This document shows positions 13,701-23,500 of a stretch of DNA of 64,000 nt, one piece after another. The notes under the pieces are model-generated. The model was not told the DNA's origin. It saw only the letters and a list, made by a program, of their open reading frames with translations, and made no database searches. The position numbers and the translations under genes are program-made. Positions within the stretch are counted from its first letter, which is position 1. Every line of letters starts with the position of its first letter. Source of the stretch: Onthophagus taurus (lineage: Eukaryota; Arthropoda; Insecta; Coleoptera; Scarabaeidae); NCBI RefSeq assembly GCF_036711975.1, contig NC_091968.1:25715001-25779000 (forward strand), in the 5' to 3' direction.

Positions 13701-14226
13701 CAAGCAAAGTATAAATTAATCACCACAACTTCAAAAACTTACCATTACTCTCTTTACAAACCGCGAAATGTTTGCCATCGGGGCTAAATTTAACAGCATT
13801 CACTTTTCGTTTAAATCGATATCGATGCACTACAGTTTGTGAGATTAAACTTATTATTTGTGCATCACCTTTTTCATTAATCGCCACTAAAGTACAACCG
13901 TTAGGACTTATATCTAACGCGTTGTAATTATATCGACTTTCAATGGGAAGAGTTGTCGATTTATTTCTAAAAAAAAAAAATGAGGTTATGTTTGATTATT
14001 TTATTTAAAATTTATACCTTCGTAAATCGAATATTGTTATACGATTCCCAACGGGACTAATAACCGAGTTTCCATCGGGGGAGAAAAGCAAATCGCCCTT
14101 TTTATAAACAGAACCCAGCAAGTTGCTGAACTAAATGGAAAAAAGTTAGGTTAGGTTTGTTTTAACGCTAAAATTCTCATATTTTGGTTTAAATTTAAAG
14201 ACACTCACTTTATACGCAAATTTCAT
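4772..14226 (-). CDS. PWP2: PWP2 / UTP1, WD-repeat subunit of the UTP-B complex
   Basis: Nucleolar protein of the small-subunit processome; as part of UTP-B it binds the 5' external spacer of pre-rRNA during 18S maturation. Eleven exons join in phase: 14226-14209, 14130-14018, 13966-13743, 13695-13524, 11148-10965, 10912-10672, 10621-10026, 6212-5754, 5702-5306, 5236-5017 and 4883-4772. They give 911 residues, close to the vertebrate length. The N-terminus MKFAYKFSNLLG and many WD40 repeats (for example GQLLVWEWQSE and GTVRCFDVVRYRNF) are diagnostic. An acidic linker sits in exon 6 and the UTP12-type helical C-terminus in exons 9-11. The exon-5 donor is an unusual GTAATC. Introns 4 and 7 (2.4 and 3.8 kb) are full of repeats. 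It is divergent from PSMA6, with 401 bp between start codons. Confidence 0.95.
4924..4996. mobile_element. Small palindromic MITE in the PWP2 last intron
   Basis: Arms of about 29 bp share the core GCAACCAATATCAC and its inverse GATATTGGTTGC, with a 14-bp loop. The same palindrome occurs at 47680-47846 with longer arms and mariner-type ends. It fills much of the intron between exons 10 and 11. Confidence 0.7.
6290..7030. repeat. Minisatellite built on about 24-bp units (PWP2 intron 7)
   Basis: Degenerate repeats of TACTGCTTCCAAAATGCTAG and CTGGAAAAGACTAATAACTG type, with higher-order spacing of about 90-115 bp. A second copy of the same block, starting with the same leader text, lies at 17760-18065 in the eIF3m intron. 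No open frame of note. Confidence 0.75.
7245..7510. repeat. TTCTAG-rich palindromic repeat family, copy 1
   Basis: Alternating CTAGTTCTAGGTCTAGTGTT text and its inverse, with a hairpin core CATTCGGGTTTAGCCGTCTT...CGGCTAAATCCGAATG. Related copies: 9010-9340, 9575-9745, 11445-11545, 12725-12800, 47215-47670, 50835-50925, and the edge at 62770-62810. Confidence 0.7.
7510..8360. repeat. Higher-order TGACAT/ATGTCA repeat
   Basis: Two alternating subunits form a unit of about 300 bp that begins near 7510 and again near 7805. Shared words include GACAGTTAGAACGTCAATTG and GTAAATATGTCATTTATAAT. 8360-8990 holds no clear structure apart from AT-rich single-copy-looking sequence. Confidence 0.65.
9010..9750. 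repeat. TTCTAG-rich palindromic family, two further copies
   Basis: Copies at 9010-9340 and 9575-9745 repeat the hairpin core with the GGGTTTAGCCGTCTTGAGAG text and share the flank ACACAGTCTATTGACACACA. A TGACATTT-rich stretch lies between them. All sit in PWP2 intron 7. Confidence 0.65.
11149..13523. repeat. PWP2 intron 4: CCGGAAGT satellite plus GTGACACAAATTC repeats
   Basis: 11548-12625 is the CCGGAAGT satellite family. Three copies of another dispersed repeat (CAATGTGACACAAATTCAAT ... GAAACGTCATGTTTTTTT) lie at about 11260-11430, 12800-13000 and 13150-13400. A short TTCTAG copy is at 11445-11545. No coding signal. Confidence 0.75.
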
Positions 14227-14627
14227 CGTGATTTCATTAATAAAATTAAATTAATTCGTTTTAATTAATTATTAAAACGATTTTATTTCAATTACTATTT
14301 TGAATCAACAATTTTTTGACAGCACGCGTGTTTTTAAGATAGAGGCGACCTCTATAAGTTAATCACTAAATTAAATTAAATAAATTTTAGATTATTATTA
14401 CTAAATATATTTATTAACAATAATTAATTATAAATTCAATTAAATAATTAATTTATAGTTAAATTAAGAAAATAATTATTCTCTTTAAAAAAAAATCATT
14501 TCATCTAACGTTCATTTCACCTAATTTTGACATATAACCTCTAAATTCGCGACACCCAACAAAAACTTCATAATCATTGTGCTTTGTCAATCACCGGTTT
14601 AAAATCGTTAAAAAGTTTTATGAAAAG
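14227..14627. promoter_or_regulatory. Shared divergent promoter region, PWP2 and PSMA6
   Basis: 401 bp between the two start codons. Both 5' UTRs and both core promoters must fit here. I see no clear TATA box; the region is AT-rich with no dispersed repeat in it. Confidence 0.6.
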
Positions 14628-15368
14628 ATGTCTAGAGGTAGCAGTGCCGGTTTTGATCGTCACATAACGATCTTTTCACCCGAAGGAAGACTTTACCAGG
14701 TAGAATATGCTTTTAAAGCTATTAATCAAGCTGGACTCACGTCGATTGCTCTAAAAGGAGTCGATTCGGCTGTTTGTGTTACTCAAAAAAAGATTCCTGA
14801 TAAACTCATCGATTCCGAGACAATAGGGCATTTATTTCAACTAACCGAACATTCTGGGTGTGTTATGACTGGAATGATTGCTGATAGTAAATCGCAGGTG
14901 CAAAGAGCTCGTTACGAAGCAGCCCAATTCAAGTATAAATATGGTTATGAGATGCCCATTGATTCTTTGTGTAGAAGAATCGCTGATATATCCCAAGTTT
15001 ATACTCAAAATGCTGAAATGAGACCATTGGGTTGTTCGATGATTTTAATTGGATATGATCAAGAAAAAGGACCGTGTGTCTATAAGACTGATCCTGCTGG
15101 ATATTATTGTGGATATCGAGCTGTTAGTGTTGGGTCGAAACAAACTGAGGCAAACAGTTATTTAGAGAAGAAATTAAAGAAGAAACAAGAGTTGCAATTT
15201 GATGAGGTTATTCAATTGGCTATTAGCTGTTTATCAAGCGTTTTATCAGTTGATTTTAAACCATCAGAGATTGAAGTTGGAGTTGTTAGTAAGGATAATC
15301 CGAAATTTACAAAATTGGGTGAAAATGAAATTGATAAACACCTTGTTGCTATTGCGGAAAAGGATTAA
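14628..15368 (+). CDS. PSMA6: 20S proteasome subunit alpha1 (alpha type-6)
   Basis: Structural subunit of the outer alpha ring of the 20S proteasome, in cytosol and nucleus. A single exon of 246 residues. The start is the ATG before [20 protein letters not shown]; the frame runs 51 bp further upstream but has no conserved text there. The alpha-type N-terminal signature [12 protein letters not shown] is intact and closes the substrate gate in the family. [11 protein letters not shown] and [13 protein letters not shown] identify the alpha1 rather than another alpha subunit. No catalytic N-terminal threonine is expected or present. A polyadenylation signal lies at 15432. Being intronless is unusual among its neighbours, which may reflect retroposition or simple intron loss. 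Confidence 0.97.
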   Translation: MSRGSSAGFDRHITIFSPEGRLYQVEYAFKAINQAGLTSIALKGVDSAVCVTQKKIPDKLIDSETIGHLFQLTEHSGCVMTGMIADSKSQVQRARYEAAQFKYKYGYEMPIDSLCRRIADISQVYTQNAEMRPLGCSMILIGYDQEKGPCVYKTDPAGYYCGYRAVSVGSKQTEANSYLEKKLKKKQELQFDEVIQLAISCLSSVLSVDFKPSEIEVGVVSKDNPKFTKLGENEIDKHLVAIAEKD

Positions 15369-16654
15369 TATTAAATAGGTTAATTTTGATTGATTTTTGT
15401 ATTTTTTTTTTTCTGTATGGGTTAATGAATCAATAAATTAATAAAAGAAATTCAACCTAACCTCAATTTATGCTAATGTTGACGTTTAAAAAAAAGATAA
15501 CCTCAATTTTTTTTATCAAACTCCCAAAATTAAACTCTATAAAGCCACGAGTTTTTTAATGAATGCTTTAAGTCGTGTTTTTTGCTAATTTATGTGATTC
15601 GCGTTTTTATCCTCTTTTTTTTTTAACAAAAATAAAATAAATTGTCACAATGTAGGGAAACAGGTATGTAGCAGTTGGTAACACCGGAAAATAGAAATTT
15701 GAATTGACAATTAGAAATTGTCAAAACACAAAATGTATTCACCTGAAAACAATGTTTCATGTACACCTTCCAAAATAAGAGAAATTGCTCAGTTCTTTTC
15801 ATTGTGGATCTTGTATTCGATTCTAAGAACGTGTTTAAATGGTTTCAACACACATTGACAACTAGAAATATTAATGACCCAATGTCACCAACTTGAACTG
15901 GTTCCATAAAATGTTACTAAACTTTTATTACAGCATCGCATGCTCCTTTAAAATGAGTCCAAACTCGAGATACAATTAGTTCCGGTTTGAAACGTCAACG
16001 TCAATTTTGACATATTTGTCATCTTCATTAAAAAGCCTTTAAAATGAGTCCAAAGATGGCCCACTTATCTCAAAAAACTTAGAATAAAAAACATTAAACC
16101 CGAAGTTAACAACAATGAAGATAGCATTTAATTTTTAAATATTAATACCAACCTTAATTTTTGATTTTTTTTATGATATTTTTGTGACAAATATTAGACT
16201 TTTTCACGACGATTGCAAATGTCAAAATTGACGTTGACATTCTTAACCGGAAGTTGACCATAACTTCATTAATATTGAAAATAAATGTCGTGTTTGCACT
16301 CATTTTAAAGGATTTTTAATGAAGATTACAAATATGTCAAAATTGAGGTTGAACCTGAAGTTAGTTATCATATAATAGTAGTTTTATAACTGAAGTTAAT
16401 CTAGTGTTAGTCATATTTCCGCACTTTCTTTTAATTTTTAACGTCTTTTTTGGGTCATTTCACATTAATTCAAAAAAATCTAGTTTTTGGACTAGTGTTA
16501 GTTTTAACACAAAGTCTATCTAACTTAATTTTGATTGATTTTTGTATAGATTAATGAATCCATAAAAATATGACATTTAAAACAAACATAACCTCAATAG
16601 TTTTTTTTTATTTATTCATTACAAACTCCCAAAATTAATTATAATCTTAACACT
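15369..16654. repeat. Intergenic region with CCGGAAGT satellite copy
   Basis: Lies between convergent PSMA6 and eIF3m. 15543-15730 is a dispersed repeat (GAGTTTTTTAATGAATG ... GTAGCAGTTGGTAACAC) whose relative sits in ARH3 intron 2 at 57085-57240. 15940-16385 is a worn satellite copy with internal deletions. No gene seen. Confidence 0.6.
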
Positions 16655-19600
16655 TTACTGTTGATTCATAAGTTCTATTTGGGCGGCTGTAATAGTTTTC
16701 ATTCCATCATGAACTGAATTTAAATTACTTTTCCAAGCATGTAATAAATCCCGTAATTGTTGCCATTGAGCTCTACCAAAAGTGCGATGCATCGTACTCG
16801 AGACAAAAACTTTTTTAACAAGCTGATCCATTCTTGCTCTAACTAACTTCGTTTTTAAAACTTCAATTATAAAAGGTTCAACTTCTTCCGGTCCTAATTG
16901 AAGTTCTTTTTGAATAATTTCAAATGTTATCTCTTGATTTGTCTCAGCAAGTTGCATAAAAGATAATAACCGCATTTTTTGCATGTTTTGTTCGTGATTT
17001 AAACCTTGTTGGGTTACAAATTCTTTATGATTCTTATAAAACTTCATGTAACTTTCCAAGTTTTCGCAGACGAATATCGTTAATAAGTCGTGAATTAAAT
17101 CACCTTCGAGAAACTTTACGGGTTTTAACGATAAAAGGGGGTCAAGTAAGAACGTTTTTGGGTCAGCTAATGCTGTTGTAATGCATCTTATTGCATCCTC
17201 TCTTGCTTGGGACGCATTTTCACTCGTGTATGTACTTAAAAGTTCGATCATAACTTTCGCAGCTTGCTCACTCTGATTGCTTTTTAATAAAACTTCGTGT
17301 AATAACCTATAAAGCTTTTGCAATTGGTCGTTGGAAGGTGGGCACAAAGCAAATTGTTGTTTTAGGTTATCGACGTCTTTAAATACTGATTTAATCTCAT
17401 CCGTTGTTTTTGCAATAACAATCAAATGGTAGTAAACGTGATATCTCATTGGAGAACGTTCGTCTAAAGATTGAAATAATAACCATAATGCACGCAAACA
17501 GACGTTTCCCAATTTTACACCGGTTGCTTTTGTTAGTTTTTCACAAAATGCTAAAATTATGTTTTCCGATCTCTCTAAGGGAATCTAAAAAAGAAAAGGT
17601 TTATAGTAAAAGTTATAATTCAATTACAAATAAAAAAATGTGCGGAAAACTGTAAAATTAACCGAAAAATCACTTTATTTTCGCAGCACATTTGGTTAAA
17701 ACGCATATTTTCGACGCACAACGACTAAAATGTCGTTGTTTACAATCTATGAACTAAAGATAACCTAATATCTTTAACTTATTGGTCCTTGAATGCTAGA
17801 TACTCTTGGCAAAAGACTAATTATTGCTATAAGAAGATTCAATACTGCTAGTAAAAGACTAAAAAGTACTTGGAAAGAGGAAATACTATTTCAAAAAGTT
17901 ACCTACTGCTTCTAAAATGCTAGATACTGCAGAAAAAGACCACAACTTACTTCCAGAACGCTAAACACTGCTGTTAAAGGTTCAAAACCTTTAACCTACT
18001 TGAAGAGGCGGAATACTGCTTCCAAGACTACTTATTGCTTTCAAAGACTTTAATAATTGTTTGGAAAACAGTTATGCTTTCCAAATAATCATTATTTCAC
18101 ACGTAATCAATTTAAAAGACCCTCACAATAATACACAAGATCAACGTATATGGTTGTAACGTAACGGTTCGAAGCATGGCGATTCTTACGGTTGTTGTAA
18201 TGTGCTAGAAAATGATGTTGAGGATTTTTAATCACACTTTTCCAACACAACCTAACCTCACTTTTTCAAATGACATTTTTTTGACGTTTCATTAAAAAAA
18301 AATATTTAACTCACTCAGTTTTAGAGATAAAACTAAAAAGAAATTGCGTCATAGAAGCTCGTTTTAATCACTCGTACACGTTTTACGTTATAGAGAAAAT
18401 CAAATAATAATCGTGTTTGTAAATTAAGTTAAAATATTTGACATAACGAGAAGATAGTTACAAACGTATAATTTAAGGTTTTTTTCGGCAGGTGGCGCTA
18501 TCTCCTATGCGTTTTAAAGTGACATTTTTTGATGTTTCATTAAAAAAAATTTATTTCTCATTTTGCGTTACAAATAAAATTAAAACTAGAAATGTTGAGT
18601 TAAAATAATTGACCTAACATTTCTAGTTTTAGTTTTATTTCTTTTTCCATCGGCAGTAAAGGTTGTGAAAAATGTCACTTGAATAAGTCAGGTTAGGTTG
18701 GGTTGAATGGATATTTCGTATCTTGTGGGCGGCCGACGTCTTCGAAGTCGGCCGAGATCGCTTCTTATGAATCGCTAATATGAAAAAAAAATCGTTGAGG
18801 ACGCACTGAGTGAGTAAAATAATTTTTTTTTAATGAAACGTCAAAAAATGCCATTTGGAAAAATGAGGTTAGGTTTAATTGGAAAAGTGAGGTTGGGATA
18901 ATTTCCCACCACAATTTTAAACAAACACGGCCGTTTTCGAAGACATCGGCCGCCCCCGACAACACGAAATGTTCATTTTCACAAATGCGAGTAAAGATCC
19001 AACTCAACGTTTTCAATGTTTTAGCGCCCGCGATGGCCGGGGGCGGCCGATGTCTTCGAAAACGGCCGTGTTAGTTTAAAACTGTGCTAGAAAATGATGT
19101 TGATGATTTTTAATCACACTTTTCCAACACAACCTAACCTCACTTTTTCAAATGACATTGTTTTGACGTTTCATTAAAAAAATTTATTAAACTCACACAG
19201 TTTTTTTTAAACTAATAAGAAATTTGCGTCATAGAAGCTCGTTTTAGCCACTAGTACACGTTTTACGTTATAAAGAAAATCAAATAATAAGCGTGCGTGT
19301 TCTAAATTAAGTTCAAATATTTGACATGATGAGAAGATAGTTACAAACGAATATTTTAAGACTTTTTTCGGCAGGTGGCGCTATCTCCTATGCGTCTTAA
19401 AGTGACATTTTTTGACGTTTTATTAAAAGAAATTTATTTCTCATTTTGCGTTAGAAATAAAACTAAAACTCAAAATTTCTAGTTTTAGTTTTATTTCTTA
19501 TTCCATCAGAGGGAGGTAAGAGTTGTGAAAAATGTCACTTGAATAAGTGAGGTTAGGTTGGGTTGAAATTTGCGTCATAGCAGCCCGTTTTAGTCACTTA

Positions 19601-20228
19601 TACACATTTTACGTTATAAAGAAAATAATAATCATGTTTATCTTGGTTCTAAATTAGATTAAAATATTTGACAAGATGAGAATGTTAGGTTAATTATGCC
19701 ATTCAACTTAACCTTAGTGAATAACACCCCTTATTATATACTCCTATAATAATATACTATTATAGAGAATAAACTCCATTATTATTATCATTATTAACTT
19801 GCTTGTGATGTCACATCGAAATTTTAATGTGATTTTTCAGTATATTTACACTTCCTTTTTATTTTTAACGTGTTTTTTGGGTAAATCTTGATTCTTAAAT
19901 TTTTCCAAAGTTAATTTAGATTAAAATAAAAAACTTACGGAAACCATAATTGATACAATATCATTTAACACACATTCAACTTCCGTTTCTTGACCCTCGC
20001 GGAAACAAGCATCACAAACCCCGATTATTTTATGCAGATCATCCTCCAAACCTTTCGGGGATTTCTCTTCAGAGATTTCAGCCCCCAAACTCTTCAAATA
20101 TGCTCGAAGCTCTTGAGCCTACAACGAACATAACCTCATTGTTTACATAAAATCAATTTTTTTAAATCCAATTAAGTTTTAACCTGATCATCGGCGGAAA
20201 CATCGATAAAAATTGGTGGGACGTGCAT
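16655..20228 (-). CDS. EIF3M: Translation initiation factor eIF3 subunit m
   Basis: PCI-domain subunit of eIF3, the scaffold that brings mRNA and initiator tRNA to the 40S ribosome. Three exons (20228-20184, 20118-19939, 17584-16655) give 384 residues, close to the usual length of about 375-390. The N-terminus [15 protein letters not shown], the helical repeat region and the PCI winged helix near [20 protein letters not shown] support the call. The C-terminus is a long helix ending MNQQ. Intron 2 (2.35 kb) is repeat-filled. It is transcribed in tandem with the TXNDC5-like gene, whose stop lies 367 bp upstream. Confidence 0.96.
17760..18065. repeat. Second copy of the 24-bp-based minisatellite
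   Basis: Aligns by eye with 6310-6700: TTTAACTTATTGG, TTGAATG.TAGATA, GGCAAAAGACTAATTATTGC follow in the same order. It lies in eIF3m intron 2. Confidence 0.75.
18230..19700. repeat. Foldback repeat block with GC-rich inverted arms
   Basis: Two copies (18240-18700 and 19090-19560) of a repeat with ACACAACCTAACCTCACTTT, GGCAGGTGGCGCTATCTCCT and a hairpin of AGAAATTTCTAGTTTTAGTT type. Between them 18924-18958 and 19038-19072 are perfect 35-bp inverted arms around the core CGGCCGATGTCTTCG. A related single copy lies at 38130-38260. It is inside eIF3m intron 2. Confidence 0.7.
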
Positions 20229-20595
20229 TTTTACACCTTTTTAATCACTAAAACACTCAGATTTTAATAAAAATAACGATTTTTAACCGGAGAAATGCGC
20301 GGTTGACATATGTCAGTATAAAAGAAGGGTTTTTGTTTTTTTTTAATAGACGGTTGGTATTACAAAAAGTGAGGTTAGATATTGAAATAATTCAAAAATT
20401 AATGATGTTATTATTAATAATTAAATGTTATTGATAAAAATGAATGGTTTAAAAGTAAAAGGCAATATTTTTTCACAAAATTTTATTTCACTACAAAATT
20501 TTTTACGTTCAAAAATCAAAATGAGGAAGTGGAGGAATGGTTATCAATCTGAAACAAAAATTGATATACTAGGTGTTTGATGATGTTTAGGTCTT
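20229..20595. promoter_or_regulatory. Spacer holding the eIF3m promoter and TXNDC5-like 3' UTR
   Basis: 367 bp between two minus-strand genes. AT-rich; no dispersed repeat recognised. Confidence 0.4.
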
Positions 20596-23500
20596 CTACA
20601 GCTCGTCGTGGCCCCCAGCGTGTTTAATGACGAACTCAGTGAGATCTTCTAGGCTACGATTTCCATTATATTCAGAAACTTTTCTTCCATTCTTATATAA
20701 GAATATCGAAGGGAAACCATCAACATCTTGATCACTGCAAAGTTGTTTACTTTCATCAACCGTACAATCCACTTTGACGATGTTGACGTTCGGATTCTTT
20801 TTAAATTTCTTCCCCAGTTCCTCCCAAGTTGGAGCTAACCGTTTACAATGACCACACCTAAAAAAAAATAAAGATTTTAATAAAATAATTAATTTAATAG
20901 TTAGGTTATACCAAGGCGCGAAGAATTTAACGAAAGCAAATCCTTTTTCAATGCCACTATCGAAGCTTTTCCCATTTAAAATCACAACGGGACTTTCACC
21001 TCTTCCATCACCTTTAGGATTTTCCACTTCGTTCTCGGAACCCATCATTTTGCCAACGAACGATTTTAAATCTTCATGTGTCCTTGAACCTTGATATTTT
21101 TGAATCTAAAAATAATTTTTTTTTGACAAATTTATTTTTTTGACAACAATAATTTATTCTTTTGTTACTTTTTTGCCATCTTCAAACCATAACAAAGTGG
21201 GATAACCTTTAACTTCGTGTTGATTACAAACGGATCGGTATTGAGTACAATCGACTTTTCCTATTGTTACATCAGGTTGAAATTCGAGAGATTTCGCCAA
21301 TTCCTCCCACGTTGGAGCTAATTTCTACGATTTTTAATTAGATTAATTTAATTTATATTTAGACCGCGTTATACATCACTTGACTAAGCGACATTTTATC
21401 GTTTTTAAAGATTTTCATGCTGTCTGGTAGGTAAAAGTGTAACTTATCTTAGAAAAAATACAGAATATCACCATCCTCAGAGACTCTATAAATAGATTAA
21501 CATCTCTCATCTTATCCATTTTACAAACGACAGCGGTTGGAAGCATAAGATTTTATAAGATTTATCTCATGTGGGTACAGAAACAGGTCGAACCCAATAA
21601 CACTGTGCCACAAACTAAAACTAAGTCTAGGTGATATAAATATATCATAAATCAAATATCAAATGAACGCTCGAGGCAACACACCAACTGCAGCAAAGAG
21701 CAGCTTTTTAAATACACAGAAAGAATGCTGAATTAGATCTATGTTAACACGAGTTGCTGATCTTGACATTCTCAATAAAGGAGAGTTTTGACAGGCATAA
21801 ATAGAAAATCAAAGCGAAGTAATCTCGGAGGGTATTTGCGGAATTTAGATTGAATACGCTCAATTCTAGATTTATACGAGAGATACTGAGGATTAAAACG
21901 ACGCTGCAAAATTTAAGTGTGCTGTAGACATAGGCAAAATAGAGATTTCTATTTGCAACCTCTCACCAGCGACGTTATAATTGTAGTGGATTGTGTTCAC
22001 CCTCCTAGAGAAGGAAATAATATTACACTTTGATAAGTTTAATGAAAGGCGATTATTTAAGCAAAAGCATGTAGCTTGTTTAAGTCAGATTGCAGTCTAG
22101 AACAATCAAGAGGTGAGGAGATGCGGAGAAAGTTTTATAATTAACAACGTCAAATATGTCGTTAACATAAATATTAAACAGTAAAGGGTTTAGTCGTGAA
22201 AAAAAAACTTTCAGTTGTCAATGTCAATTTTAATTTTATTATTATATTCGTAATCTTCATAAAATAACCTTTAAATTGAGTCCAAATATGACGCATTTAT
22301 CTCAAAAAGCCAAAAAGTTCGAACTTTCAACTATTAATTTTGACATATTTGGCAACTTCATAAAAAATCCTTTAAAATGAGTCCAAACTCGATATATTTA
22401 ACTTTGATATTAATGCAGATACAATCACTTCCGGTTTGAAACGTCAACGTCAATTTTGACATATTTGTCATCTTCATTAAACTACCTTTAAAATGAGTCC
22501 AAACAGGACGCATTTATCTCAAAAAACAAAAAAGTTAGAATAAAAAACATTAAACCCGAAGTTAGCAACAATGAAGATAGCAATTTAATTTTTAAATATT
22601 AATACCAACCATAATTTTTGATTTTTTTTTATTATATTTTTGTTCTTGTGACAAATATTAAGATATATTAGAAAAATTAAGAATATGTCAAAATGACATT
22701 GACATTTCAAACCGGAAGTTGTTCATATCTCGAGTAATGTTGGAATTAAACGTATCATGCTTGGACTCATTTTAAAAGATTTTTCACGACAATTACAAAT
22801 ATGTCAAAATTGACGTTGACATTCTTAACCGGAAGTTGGCCATAACTTCATTAATATTGAAGATAAATATGTCGTGTTTGTACTCATTTTAAATGATTTT
22901 TAACAAAGATTACAAATACGTCAAAATTGAGGTTGACATTTTAAACCTGAAGTTAGTTATCATATAATAGAAAACTTCATGGTGTATTCTTTATTAAAAA
23001 AACCTTTAAAATGGGTCCAAACACGATGCAGTTATCTCAAAAAATAAAAAAGTTAGAATAAAAAATGTTAAACCCGAAGTTAGCAACAATGAAGATAGCA
23101 ATTTAATTTTTAAATATTAATACCAACCTTAATTTTTGATTTTTTTTTATTATATTTTTGTTCTTGTGACAAATATTAAGATATATTATAAAAATTAAGA
23201 ATATGTCAAAATGACATTGACATTTCAAACCGGAAGTTGTTCATATCTCGAGTAATGTTGGAATTAAACATATCATGTTTGGACTCATTTTAAAAGATTT
23301 TTCACGACAATTACAAATATGTCAAAATTGACGTTGACATTCTTAACCGGAAGTTGACCATAACTTCATTAATATTGAAGATAAATATGTCGTGTTTGTA
23401 CTCCTTTTAAATGATTTTTAACAAAGATTACAAATACGTCAAAATTGAGGTTGACATTTTAAACCTGAAGTTAGTTATCATATAATGGACAACTTCATGG

